A DNA stretch of 64,000 nucleotides from positions 1 through 64,000 of the forward strand of contig JAJYRD010000060.1 in the NCBI GenBank assembly GCA_021794275.1, written 5' to 3'. Both the position numbers and the translations under genes were made by a program. This document shows, in pieces, positions 1-8,531 of the stretch (its first letter is position 1; each line of letters opens with the position of its first letter). The notes under the pieces are model-generated. The model was not told where the DNA came from. It saw only the letters and a program-made list of their open reading frames with translations, and did not search any database. Source of the stretch: Pseudomonadota bacterium (GTDB taxonomy: Bacteria; Pseudomonadota; Gammaproteobacteria; Acidiferrobacterales; Acidiferrobacteraceae).

Positions 1-304
1 ACGGCGTCTGGGGGCTCAAGCCATTATTGCTGTCGGAGCCCGTGGTCGAGACATAGTAGGTCTGACCGGTGCCGGCGCCTGGGGTGTTCAGGGCAAGCCC
101 CATGGGGATGGTGCTGCCGGTGATGGGCGTAGTGGTGCTGGTCGCCGTAGTATTGGGTGATGACTGCGTGCCAGGCGCCTGCGAACTGCCGGCGCCGGCG
201 CCGCCGCTTACACAGGCGGACAAGGAGGCGGCAATCGCCACGGGAAGCAGGAGTTTCTTCAGCGAGAGAGTCGTATTCAGGGAATGCTTGGTTTTACCAA
301 CCAT
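1..304 (-). CDS. Surface lipoprotein with the start of a right-handed beta-helix domain (3' end outside window)
   Basis: Reading the minus strand from ATG at 304-302 gives an open frame to the window edge (101 codons), so only the N-terminus is seen. It has a basic start, a hydrophobic stretch (LLLPVAIAASLSAC) and a lipobox LSAC near residue 31, so it should be a lipid-anchored exported protein. A low-complexity Ser/Thr/Gly/Pro linker follows, then YYVSTTGSDSNNGLSPQTP, which is the usual opening of parallel beta-helix (pectate-lyase-like, DUF1565-type) proteins. A GGAG ribosome site lies about 10 bases upstream. The substrate is unknown; a polysaccharide-binding or polysaccharide-cleaving surface protein is inferred. 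Confidence 0.75.
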   Translation of the reverse strand, partial: MVGKTKHSLNTTLSLKKLLLPVAIAASLSACVSGGAGAGSSQAPGTQSSPNTTATSTTTPITGSTIPMGLALNTPGAGTGQTYYVSTTGSDSNNGLSPQTP

Positions 305-763
305 TGTCGTTTTCTCCGAAAGGCATCATCCTGCGAACTGCATCCGTATCGAGGCAGGTAGATTTAAAATTGAATTCGCAATCCCTGGCGACGGAACGGA
401 TGTTGGCTTACCTCGCAAGCGCCCAGATAGTCGTTCCGGACAGAGGCACGAAGCTAAGGGATGTATGGAAGGGTGCGGTCGAACCAGGGGGACGGACGGT
501 CTTCCGAGGGGGCGTCCGTCACGACGCGCACCACCGCCGGAACGAGGGACAGCCCGCAGGAGGCGGCCTCGCGCGGCGCGTTTTGGGCGATAGGCGGCCC
601 GATCAGGGTTGCAGGAACGAGGAGTTGAGCGCGTGCCTGCGTTAACGTTCGCGCCTGCCCGACATCTATGGATGAGTTCGCCCGCCCCCGGTCGCTCCTT
701 TGGATACTGCCCACGCAAAACCAGCGCAGGTAGACTTGCCGTTAGCCGGTAACGAGGGTTCTC
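305..763. other. Intergenic stretch, no gene recognised
   Basis: This 459-base stretch separates the divergently read lipoprotein and the cis-prenyltransferase. Open frames here overlap the neighbouring genes and resemble nothing I know. It holds a perfect 8-bp inverted repeat (GACGGACG at 491-498, CGTCCGTC at 513-520) without a T tract, and an AT-rich patch at about 361-378 that may belong to the lipoprotein promoter. Confidence 0.6.
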
Positions 764-1375
764 ATGAAGGCGGCGCTTCCGCAACACATAGGCTTTATCC
801 CGGATGGCAACAGGCGGTGGGCAGAGGAAAAGGGCTTTCCTCGCGAGCAGGGCTATGCCTTTGGAGTGGAGCCTGGGATCCGCCTGTTCGAGCATTGTCG
901 GGATATGGGCATACCCGAGATCTCGATTTACGGGTTCACGCGCGATAACACCAAAAGGCCTGCGGCACAGAAGATCGCCTTCGCTAAGGCGTGTGTCCGG
1001 TTCGCGGAGGAACTGACCGGACGGGGGGCGGCGTTGCTTGTAGTGGGCGACGAGGATTCCCAGGTATTTCCTAGAGAGCTGCGTATCTATAGAGAACGTC
1101 GCGGGGCCGGGATGAAGGTGAATCTTCTCGTCAATTACGGGTGGGACTGGGATATAGAGGGTCTGCGCCACGGGAGGCTGCGCTCAAGCGACGTCTCGCG
1201 CATCGATCTTGTCGTCCGGTGGGGGGGAGGCCGCCGCTTGAGCGGTTTCTTGCCGATCCAGTCGGTTTATGCCGATTTCTTCATCGTGGACGACTACTGG
1301 CCAGACTTCCAGATGGCGCAGTTCGAGGCCGCTCTACGCTGGTTTCGCATCCAGGACCGTACTCTGGGAGGGTGA
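764..1375 (+). CDS. Short, divergent cis-prenyltransferase (UppS family)
   Basis: Family members build polyprenyl diphosphates from isopentenyl diphosphate. The N-terminus HIGFIPDGNRRWA (8-20) matches the UppS signature with its catalytic Asp (D14), and the C-terminal half keeps the RxxxxxRLSxFL and YWPDF pattern. At 203 residues it is about 50 shorter than normal UppS: the helical segment between NYG (about 124-126) and IDLVVR (147-152) is roughly 25-30 residues short. Other changes are GGE to GGG at 154-156, Trp to Thr in DNTKRP (61-66), and Glu to Asp in YAD (171). The ATG at 764 has a GAGGG site just upstream. It is probably an accessory enzyme rather than the housekeeping undecaprenyl synthase, which normally sits beside cdsA, dxr and frr. 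Confidence 0.72.
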   Translation: MKAALPQHIGFIPDGNRRWAEEKGFPREQGYAFGVEPGIRLFEHCRDMGIPEISIYGFTRDNTKRPAAQKIAFAKACVRFAEELTGRGAALLVVGDEDSQVFPRELRIYRERRGAGMKVNLLVNYGWDWDIEGLRHGRLRSSDVSRIDLVVRWGGGRRLSGFLPIQSVYADFFIVDDYWPDFQMAQFEAALRWFRIQDRTLGG

Positions 1376-1447
1376 CGGTGCCCCGGACCCCTATCCGAGT
1401 GGGCGCCGTGGTAGGATCGCGAAATCGCGGGTTTCGGAGGGGCGAGA

Positions 1448-2842
1448 GTGGATCGGGAAAGTGGCGGAGGGCGCGCAACGAATGCGGTCATGACCTGGGG
1501 CAGTTTGCTTACGTCGGTCCGTCTGGGCGCGCTGGCGCCACAGGCATCACCGGCCTTGGGGCGCAGCGAATTTCAGAGGGACTTTGATCGCGTCGTCTTC
1601 TCCTCGGCATTCCGGCGCCTCCAGGACAAGACTCAGGTATTTCCTCTAGCCGAGAGCGACTATGTCCGCACCCGGCTTACGCATAGCCTCGAAGCCTCGA
1701 GCGTCGGACGCTCGCTTGGGGCGCTGGTAGGGGCAGGTCTACGCGAGCGCTATCCTGAGATCGACCAACTCGGGGTATCGCCTTCCGACATCGGCGCGAT
1801 CGTCGCCGCGGCCTGCCTGGCCCACGATATCGGCAACCCGCCGTTTGGTCATTCCGGCGAGGACGCCATTCGGCTTTTCTTCGCGACCCACGCCGCAGGG
1901 CATGACCTCCTCGCGCCACTGTCCGAGGCGCAGTGCGCCGACTTTCTGCGCTTCGAGGGCAACGCGCAAGGCTTCCGGATCCTGACGCGCCTGCAAAGCC
2001 CTGACAACCGGGGCGGCCTGCAATTGACTTTGGCGACCCTCGGCGCCTTCACGAAATATCCGCGCGCCGCCCGGCACGGGACTATCCCGAAGGCCGTGAG
2101 CTTGCGCAAGCACGGTTTCATGGAGGCGGAGGAGGCGTATTTCGCCGAGGTCGCGCAGGGGCTTTCTCTCGGGGTGCGCGCCGATGGCATCTGGTTGCGT
2201 CACCCCTTGGCCTATCTTGTCGAGGCAGCCGATGACATCTGTTATCACGTAGTCGATGTGGAGGATGCTTATAGGCTCGGTATCTTGCGTTACGAGGATG
2301 TGGAAGGGGTGCTGGCCGGCATCATCAATGATGCCGGCCTCGCACGCCGCCTCGCCGCCATGGGCGACGACAAAGGGCGTATCGAGTATCTACGGGCCCG
2401 CAGCATCAATGCCCTGGTCGAGCAGGCAGCCCACCGGTTCCTGGCCATCGAGGGCGCGCTGCGCGAAGGTGATCACGATGTCCCGCTACTTGCCGAGGTG
2501 CCGGCCGCAAAGGGTATGCAGTCCTTGCGGGAACTTGGCGAGCAGCGGATCTACATGGCGCCCCCTGTGGTCGAAATCGAGGCTGCGGGTTTCGAGGTCC
2601 TGGCCGGGCTCCTCGCTGTGTTCGGGGGCGCGATCGAGGCGCAGGCCCGAAATCAGGTCAACGCGCGTGACCGGATGCGTCTCAAATTGATCCCTCCCCA
2701 GTTTCTGGGGCCAAACGGCGGAGTGCACCCAGACCCCTACCAGCGCCTCCTGCGTTTGACAGACTTTGTGTCTGGAATGACAGACACTTATGCCGTATCT
2801 CTCTACAAGAAGGTGACAGGGATTTCTCTGCCAGGCGGCTGA
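1448..2842 (+). CDS. dgt: Deoxyguanosinetriphosphate triphosphohydrolase (dGTPase-like)
   Basis: HD-domain enzyme that cleaves dNTP to deoxynucleoside and triphosphate, adjusting nucleotide pools in the cytoplasm. The HD metal motif is clear: H79 in RLTHSLEASS, H126-D127 in AHDIGNPPFGHSGE, and a downstream Asp in EAADDICYH. The N-terminal FQRDFDRVVFSSAFRRLQDKT pattern is characteristic of the family. At 464 residues it has the normal length of the dGTPase-like type. I chose GTG at 1448 because CGGAGGGG lies about 6 bases before it; ATG at 1490 lacks a well-placed ribosome site. It follows the cis-prenyltransferase after 72 bases and may be co-transcribed. Confidence 0.9.
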   Translation: MDRESGGGRATNAVMTWGSLLTSVRLGALAPQASPALGRSEFQRDFDRVVFSSAFRRLQDKTQVFPLAESDYVRTRLTHSLEASSVGRSLGALVGAGLRERYPEIDQLGVSPSDIGAIVAAACLAHDIGNPPFGHSGEDAIRLFFATHAAGHDLLAPLSEAQCADFLRFEGNAQGFRILTRLQSPDNRGGLQLTLATLGAFTKYPRAARHGTIPKAVSLRKHGFMEAEEAYFAEVAQGLSLGVRADGIWLRHPLAYLVEAADDICYHVVDVEDAYRLGILRYEDVEGVLAGIINDAGLARRLAAMGDDKGRIEYLRARSINALVEQAAHRFLAIEGALREGDHDVPLLAEVPAAKGMQSLRELGEQRIYMAPPVVEIEAAGFEVLAGLLAVFGGAIEAQARNQVNARDRMRLKLIPPQFLGPNGGVHPDPYQRLLRLTDFVSGMTDTYAVSLYKKVTGISLPGG

Positions 2843-2977
2843 GGATGTCGGCCCGATCTGCCTCATCCGTCTAACGGCGGACTGAACCGGCCCCGGCAAA
2901 TAGGCACAGTCTCGGACACGGAAGATCGTGCAGCCACAAGGCGTTTAGGCGCGGTCGTAATGCCAAGGAGGGCAGGT

Positions 2978-3847
2978 ATGGATATAACGGAGGGCGAAGG
3001 CGCCTTAAGTACAGAAATCCGGAATATTCTGATGTCTGGAGGCGTCGACGATCCGGTTGGCGAGAGCGAGCGGATACTGGCTGAGAGCCGGGACTTGGAA
3101 CTGACAGACATGCGCGAAAAGGCGGTGTCCATGGCGCGCTCGCGCGCAAGTGGCATTCCGCTCGGTTACGTCCTGGGGCGCCAGCGTTTCATGGGGGTCG
3201 AGATCGAGGTCAACCCAGGCGTCCTGATCCCCCGCAGCGAGACCGAACTTTTGGGTTGGGAGGCGGTGGCGAGGCTGCGCGAGGCACGGGGCGGTCACGG
3301 TCTAGGTGCGCGCGTCATCGACATGTGTTGCGGTTCGGGTAATCTCGCCTGCGGCATCGCGCACGCGGTTCCGGGCGCGGAGGTCTGGGCAAGCGACCTC
3401 ATGGAGGACTGTGCGGTACTTGCCATGCGCAACGCGAAGCGCCTGGGCTTGGGGGGCAGGATACACATAGCTTCCGGCGACCTCTTCAAGCCGCTCGCGG
3501 CCATGGGGGCGAGCGGCTGCGATGTGATCGTGTGCAACCCGCCGTATATCTCAAGCCATAGACTGACCCGCGACCGGCAGGACCTTCTGAACCACGAACC
3601 GAGGCAGGCCTTCGATGGCGGGCCCTACGGCCTTTCCATTTACCAGAGGCTCGTCCATGACGCAGCCTCTTTCCTTGTGACGGGTGGCTGGTTGCTCCTG
3701 GAGCTCGGAGTGGGACAGGCGAGCTCCCTCGAGCTTCTGTTGCAGCGATCCGGCTACTATGACCGGATAGAACTCGTGCCCGACCCCCAAGGGGAGCCTA
3801 GGGTGGCCGCGGCCCGACGTGGTCCCGCCATCACGGGCGGCCACTGA
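2978..3847 (+). CDS. HemK/PrmC-family N5-glutamine methyltransferase
   Basis: SAM-dependent methyltransferase of the family that methylates the Gln of the GGQ motif in peptide release factors. It has the PrmC N-terminal pattern ([15 protein letters not shown], then [10 protein letters not shown]), SAM loop I ([14 protein letters not shown]) and the catalytic NPPYI motif. At 289 residues the length is typical. ATG at 2978 has AAGGAGG 8 bases upstream; an in-frame ATG at 2960 lies before that site and is unlikely. It is not beside prfA, the usual place of prmC, so a paralogue acting on another protein glutamine is possible. Its 3' end overlaps the convergent DUF202 gene by 17 bases. Confidence 0.8.
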   Translation: MDITEGEGALSTEIRNILMSGGVDDPVGESERILAESRDLELTDMREKAVSMARSRASGIPLGYVLGRQRFMGVEIEVNPGVLIPRSETELLGWEAVARLREARGGHGLGARVIDMCCGSGNLACGIAHAVPGAEVWASDLMEDCAVLAMRNAKRLGLGGRIHIASGDLFKPLAAMGASGCDVIVCNPPYISSHRLTRDRQDLLNHEPRQAFDGGPYGLSIYQRLVHDAASFLVTGGWLLLELGVGQASSLELLLQRSGYYDRIELVPDPQGEPRVAAARRGPAITGGH

Positions 3848-4217
3848 CCTGGGTCAGATAGATAAGCAAGGTAAATCCCATCAGTACGAGTGCTGCCACC
3901 ATGGCGACGTAAGGGGCCGGGTTTCCCGTGCCCCTTACGACAGCCTCAGCCATGATCGCGCGTCGGGTACGCACAAAACTGACCGACGCTGCCACCATCA
4001 TCAGAATACCCAAGGCGACAAGCCCGATCCCCAAGACTTCGGCCATCTGTAGCCCATGGTGCGCGCCCGTCTTTTTATGAAGGGCCTTGCCTATATAAAT
4101 AAGGAAGATGTCGAATTTTTCGACAAGGAACCCAAAGGCCATGACCGCAACACCAGTTCGCACCCAGGCCAAGTAGGTTCGCTCGTTTGCGGCTTGATCG
4201 CCGTAGCGTTCGATCAT
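3831..4217 (-). CDS. YidH-type DUF202 inner membrane protein
   Basis: A 128-residue membrane protein of unknown function. The family signature is near the N-terminus ([17 protein letters not shown], then FGFLVEKF) and three hydrophobic segments are visible at about 25-50, 70-95 and 105-125, the usual DUF202 layout. I start it at ATG 4217, which has GGGAGAAG about 8 bases upstream; an in-frame upstream ATG adds 12 residues with no better site. It is convergent with the methyltransferase and overlaps its stop. Confidence 0.82.
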   Translation of the reverse strand: MIERYGDQAANERTYLAWVRTGVAVMAFGFLVEKFDIFLIYIGKALHKKTGAHHGLQMAEVLGIGLVALGILMMVAASVSFVRTRRAIMAEAVVRGTGNPAPYVAMVAALVLMGFTLLIYLTQVSGRP

Positions 4218-4336
4218 CGTCTTTCTTCTCCCTCTGCTGGTCGTGGACTCCACGGCGAGCGACCTTAAGCGGTCCGCCGTTCGGCTGATTCAGGGTGCGG
4301 CCTTCCCATATACAGTCGAGTTGTTACGCAATCCTA

Positions 4337-5416
4337 ATGACATATGTTGAATCGTTCGAGCGCGCGATTCACCAGCGGCTCCGGGGGGCGCACGTGACGG
4401 ACACACTGCTCAAAACGCACGACGACCCACCCCCTTTGCGCGGCTGTAAAGGACGCATAGGCGTCTTCCGGGCGCTGAATCTCGGCGACATGTTATGCGC
4501 CATACCCGCGCTACGGGCCCTGCGCGCAGCCTCCCCGGAGGCCCACATCACGGTCATTGGTCTGCCATGGGCGTATGAGCTCATCGCACGCTATCGCCAT
4601 TACGTGGATGATTTTCTCCCGTTTCCTGGTCATCCGCAATTGCCGGAGACCCACGTGGGTCGCGCAGACTACGAGAGCTTTCGGAACAGTCTCCCGGACG
4701 ACTTTGATTGGTTGATACAGCTTCACGGCGACGGCCGACTCACCAACGGAATATTGTCGGAGTGGCCCACGAGGCACTTGGCCGGTTTCGTCCGGGCCGG
4801 TATCCGCAATGATGGCTATTTCCTGCCTTACCCCTCGGGCCACGAGATCGATCGCTTGTTGGGGCTCATCCGCTGGCTCGGCGGCGACGGATCCTCCGAC
4901 CTCGAGTTTCCGCTCCACCCGGAGGACTTCGCCCAATTGAAGGCGGTGCCTGAGTTCGAGCACCTGCTCGACGCACCCTATGTGGTCGTTCACCCGGGAT
5001 CGCGAGATGCACAACGTCGTCTAGCGCCCGCGCTCTTCGAGGAGGCAGTGGATGTCCTTTCGGAGCGCACCCGCGTCGTGTTGACCGGCAGTGCGCAGGA
5101 GTGGGATTTGAATGCCCGAATCGCAGAATCGTGCGCGGGCGTCGTTAATGCCGCTGGGGCCACCTCGCTTGGCGCCCTCGGGGCCTTGATCGCAGGCGCG
5201 CGCTGTCTCGTGACCAACGATACTGGTCCTTCGCATCTGGGCGCAGCTCTCCACACGCCGAGCCTCGTGGTCGTCACGGGATCAGACCCCACCCGCTGGG
5301 CGCCCAAGGAACAACGACGCCACCGCGTGCTCGACGCGCGAAGTGGGCTTTCAAGGGAGCGGTTCCTGGCCGCGGTATTGGACCTTTGGGAACACGCCGG
5401 GAGGACCATTTGCTAG
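4337..5416 (+). CDS. Glycosyltransferase family 9 (heptosyltransferase-like)
   Basis: GT9 enzymes transfer heptose or related sugars from nucleotide donors onto cell-surface glycans. The N-terminal Rossmann start RIGVFRALNLGDMLCAIPALR lies at about 40-60 with the Asp of the LGD motif in place, and the C-terminal donor-site motif VTNDTGPSHLGAA is present at about residue 290. At 359 residues it has normal length. The start is uncertain: ATG 4337 has no clear ribosome site, GTG 4295 would add 14 residues, and GTG 4394 has a G-rich region before it. It opens a run of seven genes that overlap or nearly touch, so it is probably the first gene of a glycan operon. Confidence 0.82.
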   Translation: MTYVESFERAIHQRLRGAHVTDTLLKTHDDPPPLRGCKGRIGVFRALNLGDMLCAIPALRALRAASPEAHITVIGLPWAYELIARYRHYVDDFLPFPGHPQLPETHVGRADYESFRNSLPDDFDWLIQLHGDGRLTNGILSEWPTRHLAGFVRAGIRNDGYFLPYPSGHEIDRLLGLIRWLGGDGSSDLEFPLHPEDFAQLKAVPEFEHLLDAPYVVVHPGSRDAQRRLAPALFEEAVDVLSERTRVVLTGSAQEWDLNARIAESCAGVVNAAGATSLGALGALIAGARCLVTNDTGPSHLGAALHTPSLVVVTGSDPTRWAPKEQRRHRVLDARSGLSRERFLAAVLDLWEHAGRTIC

Positions 5417-6447
5417 ACGCGGGCCGCAGGATAAACCAGCCGCTACGTATCCTGACGTGGCATGTACATGGAAGCTATCTCTATTACCTGAGTCAGCTCC
5501 CACATCAATTTTACGTGCCCGTGAAGCCTGGACGACCGGAAGGGTATGGTGGACGTTCGCCCGGGCGGGCGTGGCCCGCCAATCTGCATGAGGTTGACGC
5601 TGACCGGGTTCGGCATTTGACGCTGGACGCAGTCATATTTCAGTCGCCCGGCCCCTATGAGCGCGACCAGTATGATCTCTTGACCGAGGCCCAACGCGCA
5701 CTTCCGTACATCTACCTGGAGCACGACCCGCCGAGAGGGCAGCCGACGGACACGCATCATCTCATAGACGATCCATCCGTCCTCTTGGTGCATGTGACGC
5801 ACTTCAATGCCCTGATGTGGGATAACGGCCGCACCCCTGTGCAAGTAATCTGTCACGGCGTCGCGGTGCCGCCTGGTGTCAGCTTCACAGGCGAGATCCC
5901 GCGCGGTCTCGTGGTGGTGAATGACTTGCGCAGCCGCGGCCGCAGGCTTGGCTTGGACATCTTTGAACGGGTCCGCAGCCAAATTCCGCTCGATCTCGTC
6001 GGTATGGGCTCCAGGCCGCTTGGGGGATTGGGGGAGATACCGCCTGAGCGGCTTGCCGCCTTCATGGCTCGATATCGGTTCTTCTTTAATCCGATCCGTT
6101 ATACGAGCCTCGGGCTTGCGGTCTGCGAAGCCATGGCGGTGGGGGTTCCCATCATAGGACTTGCAACGACCGAGATGCCGAGCGTCATCCGCAATGGCGT
6201 GTCGGGTTACATCTACACGGACGTAGAACAAATGATCCGGAGAATGCGTGAACTTCTGGCGCGACCAGATCGGGCGAAGGCCCTGGGGGAGGGGGCGAGA
6301 CGTTATGCATCCGCGCACTTCTCGCTCGCGCGGTTCGCCCGCGACTGGGAGCTGGCATTGGCCGCGGCGGCGCAACTGCGACCGTCGCGCAACGAGACCG
6401 TAAGGGCAGGAGGCCTGAATGAGCAAGCGGATCGCGCTTATAAGTGA
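5410..6447 (+). CDS. Glycosyltransferase family 4-like protein
   Basis: GT-B fold protein with a weak N-terminal acceptor half and a recognisable C-terminal GT4 half: the donor-site run TSLGLAVCEAMAVGVPIIG carries the E-x7-E-like spacing, followed by TTEMPSVIRNGVSGYIY. The central YLEHDPPRG motif is seen in related capsule-type transferases. I chose TTG at 5410, with GGAGGA 4 bases before it and overlap with the upstream stop (translational coupling); a TTG at 5386 would add eight residues. Length 345. The acceptor and sugar are not deducible. Confidence 0.75.
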   Translation: MLDAGRRINQPLRILTWHVHGSYLYYLSQLPHQFYVPVKPGRPEGYGGRSPGRAWPANLHEVDADRVRHLTLDAVIFQSPGPYERDQYDLLTEAQRALPYIYLEHDPPRGQPTDTHHLIDDPSVLLVHVTHFNALMWDNGRTPVQVICHGVAVPPGVSFTGEIPRGLVVVNDLRSRGRRLGLDIFERVRSQIPLDLVGMGSRPLGGLGEIPPERLAAFMARYRFFFNPIRYTSLGLAVCEAMAVGVPIIGLATTEMPSVIRNGVSGYIYTDVEQMIRRMRELLARPDRAKALGEGARRYASAHFSLARFARDWELALAAAAQLRPSRNETVRAGGLNEQADRAYK

Positions 6448-7729
6448 ACATGCTTCGCCTCTCGCAGTCCTCGGCGGCTGCGACTGTGGTGGCCAGAACG
6501 TCTACGTGGGCCAAGTCGCGCTGGGGCTTACCCGTTTGGGTTATCGAGTGGATGTCTTCACGCGCCGCGACGACATCGCGTTACCGGAGGTCGTCCAGTG
6601 GGCGCCGGGGGCTCGCGTCATACACGTCCCCGCGGGACCGGCGCGATCGGTCCGCAAAGAAGAGCTATTGCCCTATATGGAGGATTTCGCGCGCTACATG
6701 GATTCGTGGCTCAGACAAGGCCGTGGACGCTACGATCTCGTGCATGCCAATTTTTTTATGTCTGGCATGGTCGCGCGTGAACTACGGGAACGATGGGGGT
6801 TGCCGTTCATCATAACCTTTCACGCGCTCGGTGCAGTGCGGCAGCTTCATCAGGGTGGAAGGGACGAGTTTCCCAGAGAACGTAACCTGATTGAATCGGA
6901 GATAGTGGCCGACGCTGACGCGATCTTGGCTGAGTGCCCGCAAGACGCCAAGGACCTGGGGTCCTTCTACGGCGCATCCCCACAGAAGTTGCGAATCGTC
7001 CCCTGCGGCTTCGATCCCGCCCAGTTTTCCCCGATGGATAAGGCCGTAGCGCGCCACGAAATAGGGGTGGCGGACAAGGACCCCTTGTTCGTGCATGTCG
7101 GTCGAATGGTGCCGCGCAAAGGGGTCGATACCATCATCGAGGCCATTGCGCGCCTAAGGGATCAGCATGGCCTGGATGCCCGGCTCTTGATCGTGGGAGG
7201 GGAGACGGATCGCCCAGACGCGCGATCGACTCCGGAGATTGGGCGCCTGAAGGAGATTGCGGTAAAGCTCGCGGTTGATGATCGGGTCATGTTTGCAGGC
7301 CGACGCAGGCCTGATCAATTGCGTCCCTATTACTGCGCCGCCGATCTCTTCATCACGACCCCATGGTACGAGCCGTTTGGCATCACGCCCCTCGAGGCCA
7401 TGGCGTGCGCGACCCCGGTCATAGGCTCGGCGGTCGGTGGCATCAAGTATACGGTGCGCCACAAAGAGACCGGATATCTCGTTCCGCCGCGCAACGCCGC
7501 CGCAGTCGCGCTCTACATGGCGCATGCCTTGCGCGAGCCCGAGGAGATCGAATCCCTGCGGCAGCGCGCGTTTGCCCGGGCCACTTCGTCGTTCACGTGG
7601 CAGAAGGTGTCCCGCATGGTAAGCGAGGTCTATCAGGAGGTTATGGCTCGCGTCGACACCTCGCGTAGCGGCGTGATCGCGGCATTGCGGGTCGAGGCAT
7701 CTGAATCGCCCCGTTCATTTCTAAATTAA
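6419..7729 (+). CDS. Glycosyltransferase family 4, sucrose-synthase-like type
   Basis: Retaining GT4 enzyme. The N-terminus ISEHASPLAVLGGCDCGGQNVYV matches the branch that includes sucrose-phosphate synthase and MshA-like enzymes (usual form GGxDxGGQNVYV). The C-terminal donor site reads EPFGITPLEAMACATPVIG, with both glutamates of the E-x7-E motif, and HVGRMVPRKGVDTIIEA marks the domain junction. The length of 436 is normal. ATG 6419 lies inside the end of the previous gene, so the two are probably coupled. It is followed after 13 bases, across a strong AAAGGAGGAG site, by an SDR. Confidence 0.85.
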   Translation: MSKRIALISEHASPLAVLGGCDCGGQNVYVGQVALGLTRLGYRVDVFTRRDDIALPEVVQWAPGARVIHVPAGPARSVRKEELLPYMEDFARYMDSWLRQGRGRYDLVHANFFMSGMVARELRERWGLPFIITFHALGAVRQLHQGGRDEFPRERNLIESEIVADADAILAECPQDAKDLGSFYGASPQKLRIVPCGFDPAQFSPMDKAVARHEIGVADKDPLFVHVGRMVPRKGVDTIIEAIARLRDQHGLDARLLIVGGETDRPDARSTPEIGRLKEIAVKLAVDDRVMFAGRRRPDQLRPYYCAADLFITTPWYEPFGITPLEAMACATPVIGSAVGGIKYTVRHKETGYLVPPRNAAAVALYMAHALREPEEIESLRQRAFARATSSFTWQKVSRMVSEVYQEVMARVDTSRSGVIAALRVEASESPRSFLN

Positions 7730-7742
7730 AGGAGGAGAGTTC

Positions 7743-8531
7743 ATGAGTGATGCTCTGGCCCGCGCCGAAAACATGGGAAGTGGAAAAAGAAAAGGCGACC
7801 AACGCCCGGGACCTCTAGCCGGGCAGATTGCGCTCGTCACAGGCGGCGCGCAGGGCCTGGGCGCGGCCATCTGCCGGAACTTAAGCCAAGCGGGCGCGAC
7901 CGTTATCGCTGGAGACCTCTTGGAAAGTAAGGCGCAATCCCTGGCGCAGGCCTTGTCCGCCGAGGGATGCGTGGTGGAGCCCAGGCGTCTCGATGTGGCC
8001 GACCAGAATTCGGTCGCGGATACGTTCCAAGACATCGTCGCCCGTCATGGCCGGTGCGACATCCTGGTGAACAATGCCGGAACGGACCTTACAGTGTCGG
8101 TGGAGGATATGCCCATCGAGCAATGGCGCCGCATCGTCGACGTCAACCTGACCGGGCCGTTCCTCGCTGCCCGGGCGGCTTTGCCTCACATGCGCAAACA
8201 AGGTGGTGGATCCATCGTGAACATCGTCTCGACCGCCGCCAAGCGCGCGTGGCCGAACGCGAGCGCCTATCACGCGAGCAAGTGGGGCCTTCTGGGCTTG
8301 AGCCATGCGCTCCACGTCGAGGGCCGTCCGCTTGGGATCAAGGTCACCGCGGTCATCTCCGGGGGCTTGCGCACACCTTTTCTTCTCGACCGGTTTCCGG
8401 ATATCGATCAATCGACCTTGCAGGATCCCGCCAATGTCGCGCAGACAGTGCGATTCGTGCTGACGCAGCCCGCGGAGACGGTCATCCCGGAGATCATGGT
8501 CCTTCCTATGCGGGAGACGTCATGGCCCTGA
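7743..8531 (+). CDS. SDR-family oxidoreductase of the heptose/glycan cluster
   Basis: Classical short-chain dehydrogenase of 262 residues. Visible motifs are the cofactor loop TGGAQGLGAA (about 33-42), NNAGTD, a catalytic Ser in VSTAAK, and the YHASK active site. Its place between two glycosyltransferases and a heptose bisphosphate phosphatase suggests that it oxidises or reduces a sugar nucleotide or glycan precursor, but the motifs alone do not give the substrate. About 30 polar residues precede the Rossmann fold. AAAGGAGGAG lies about 6 bases before the ATG. Confidence 0.85.
   Translation: MSDALARAENMGSGKRKGDQRPGPLAGQIALVTGGAQGLGAAICRNLSQAGATVIAGDLLESKAQSLAQALSAEGCVVEPRRLDVADQNSVADTFQDIVARHGRCDILVNNAGTDLTVSVEDMPIEQWRRIVDVNLTGPFLAARAALPHMRKQGGGSIVNIVSTAAKRAWPNASAYHASKWGLLGLSHALHVEGRPLGIKVTAVISGGLRTPFLLDRFPDIDQSTLQDPANVAQTVRFVLTQPAETVIPEIMVLPMRETSWP

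Noticed and set aside
491-520. Perfect 8-bp inverted repeat as a terminator
   Set aside because: The loop is 14 bases, no T tract follows on either strand, and it lies upstream of both flanking genes, where no terminator is needed.
326-1171. 281-codon open frame on the minus strand
   Set aside because: It runs antisense through the cis-prenyltransferase, is rich in Arg/Pro as expected from GC-rich shadow frames, and has no family features.
5443-6426. 327-codon open frame on the minus strand
   Set aside because: Antisense shadow of the GT4 gene; no recognisable motif.
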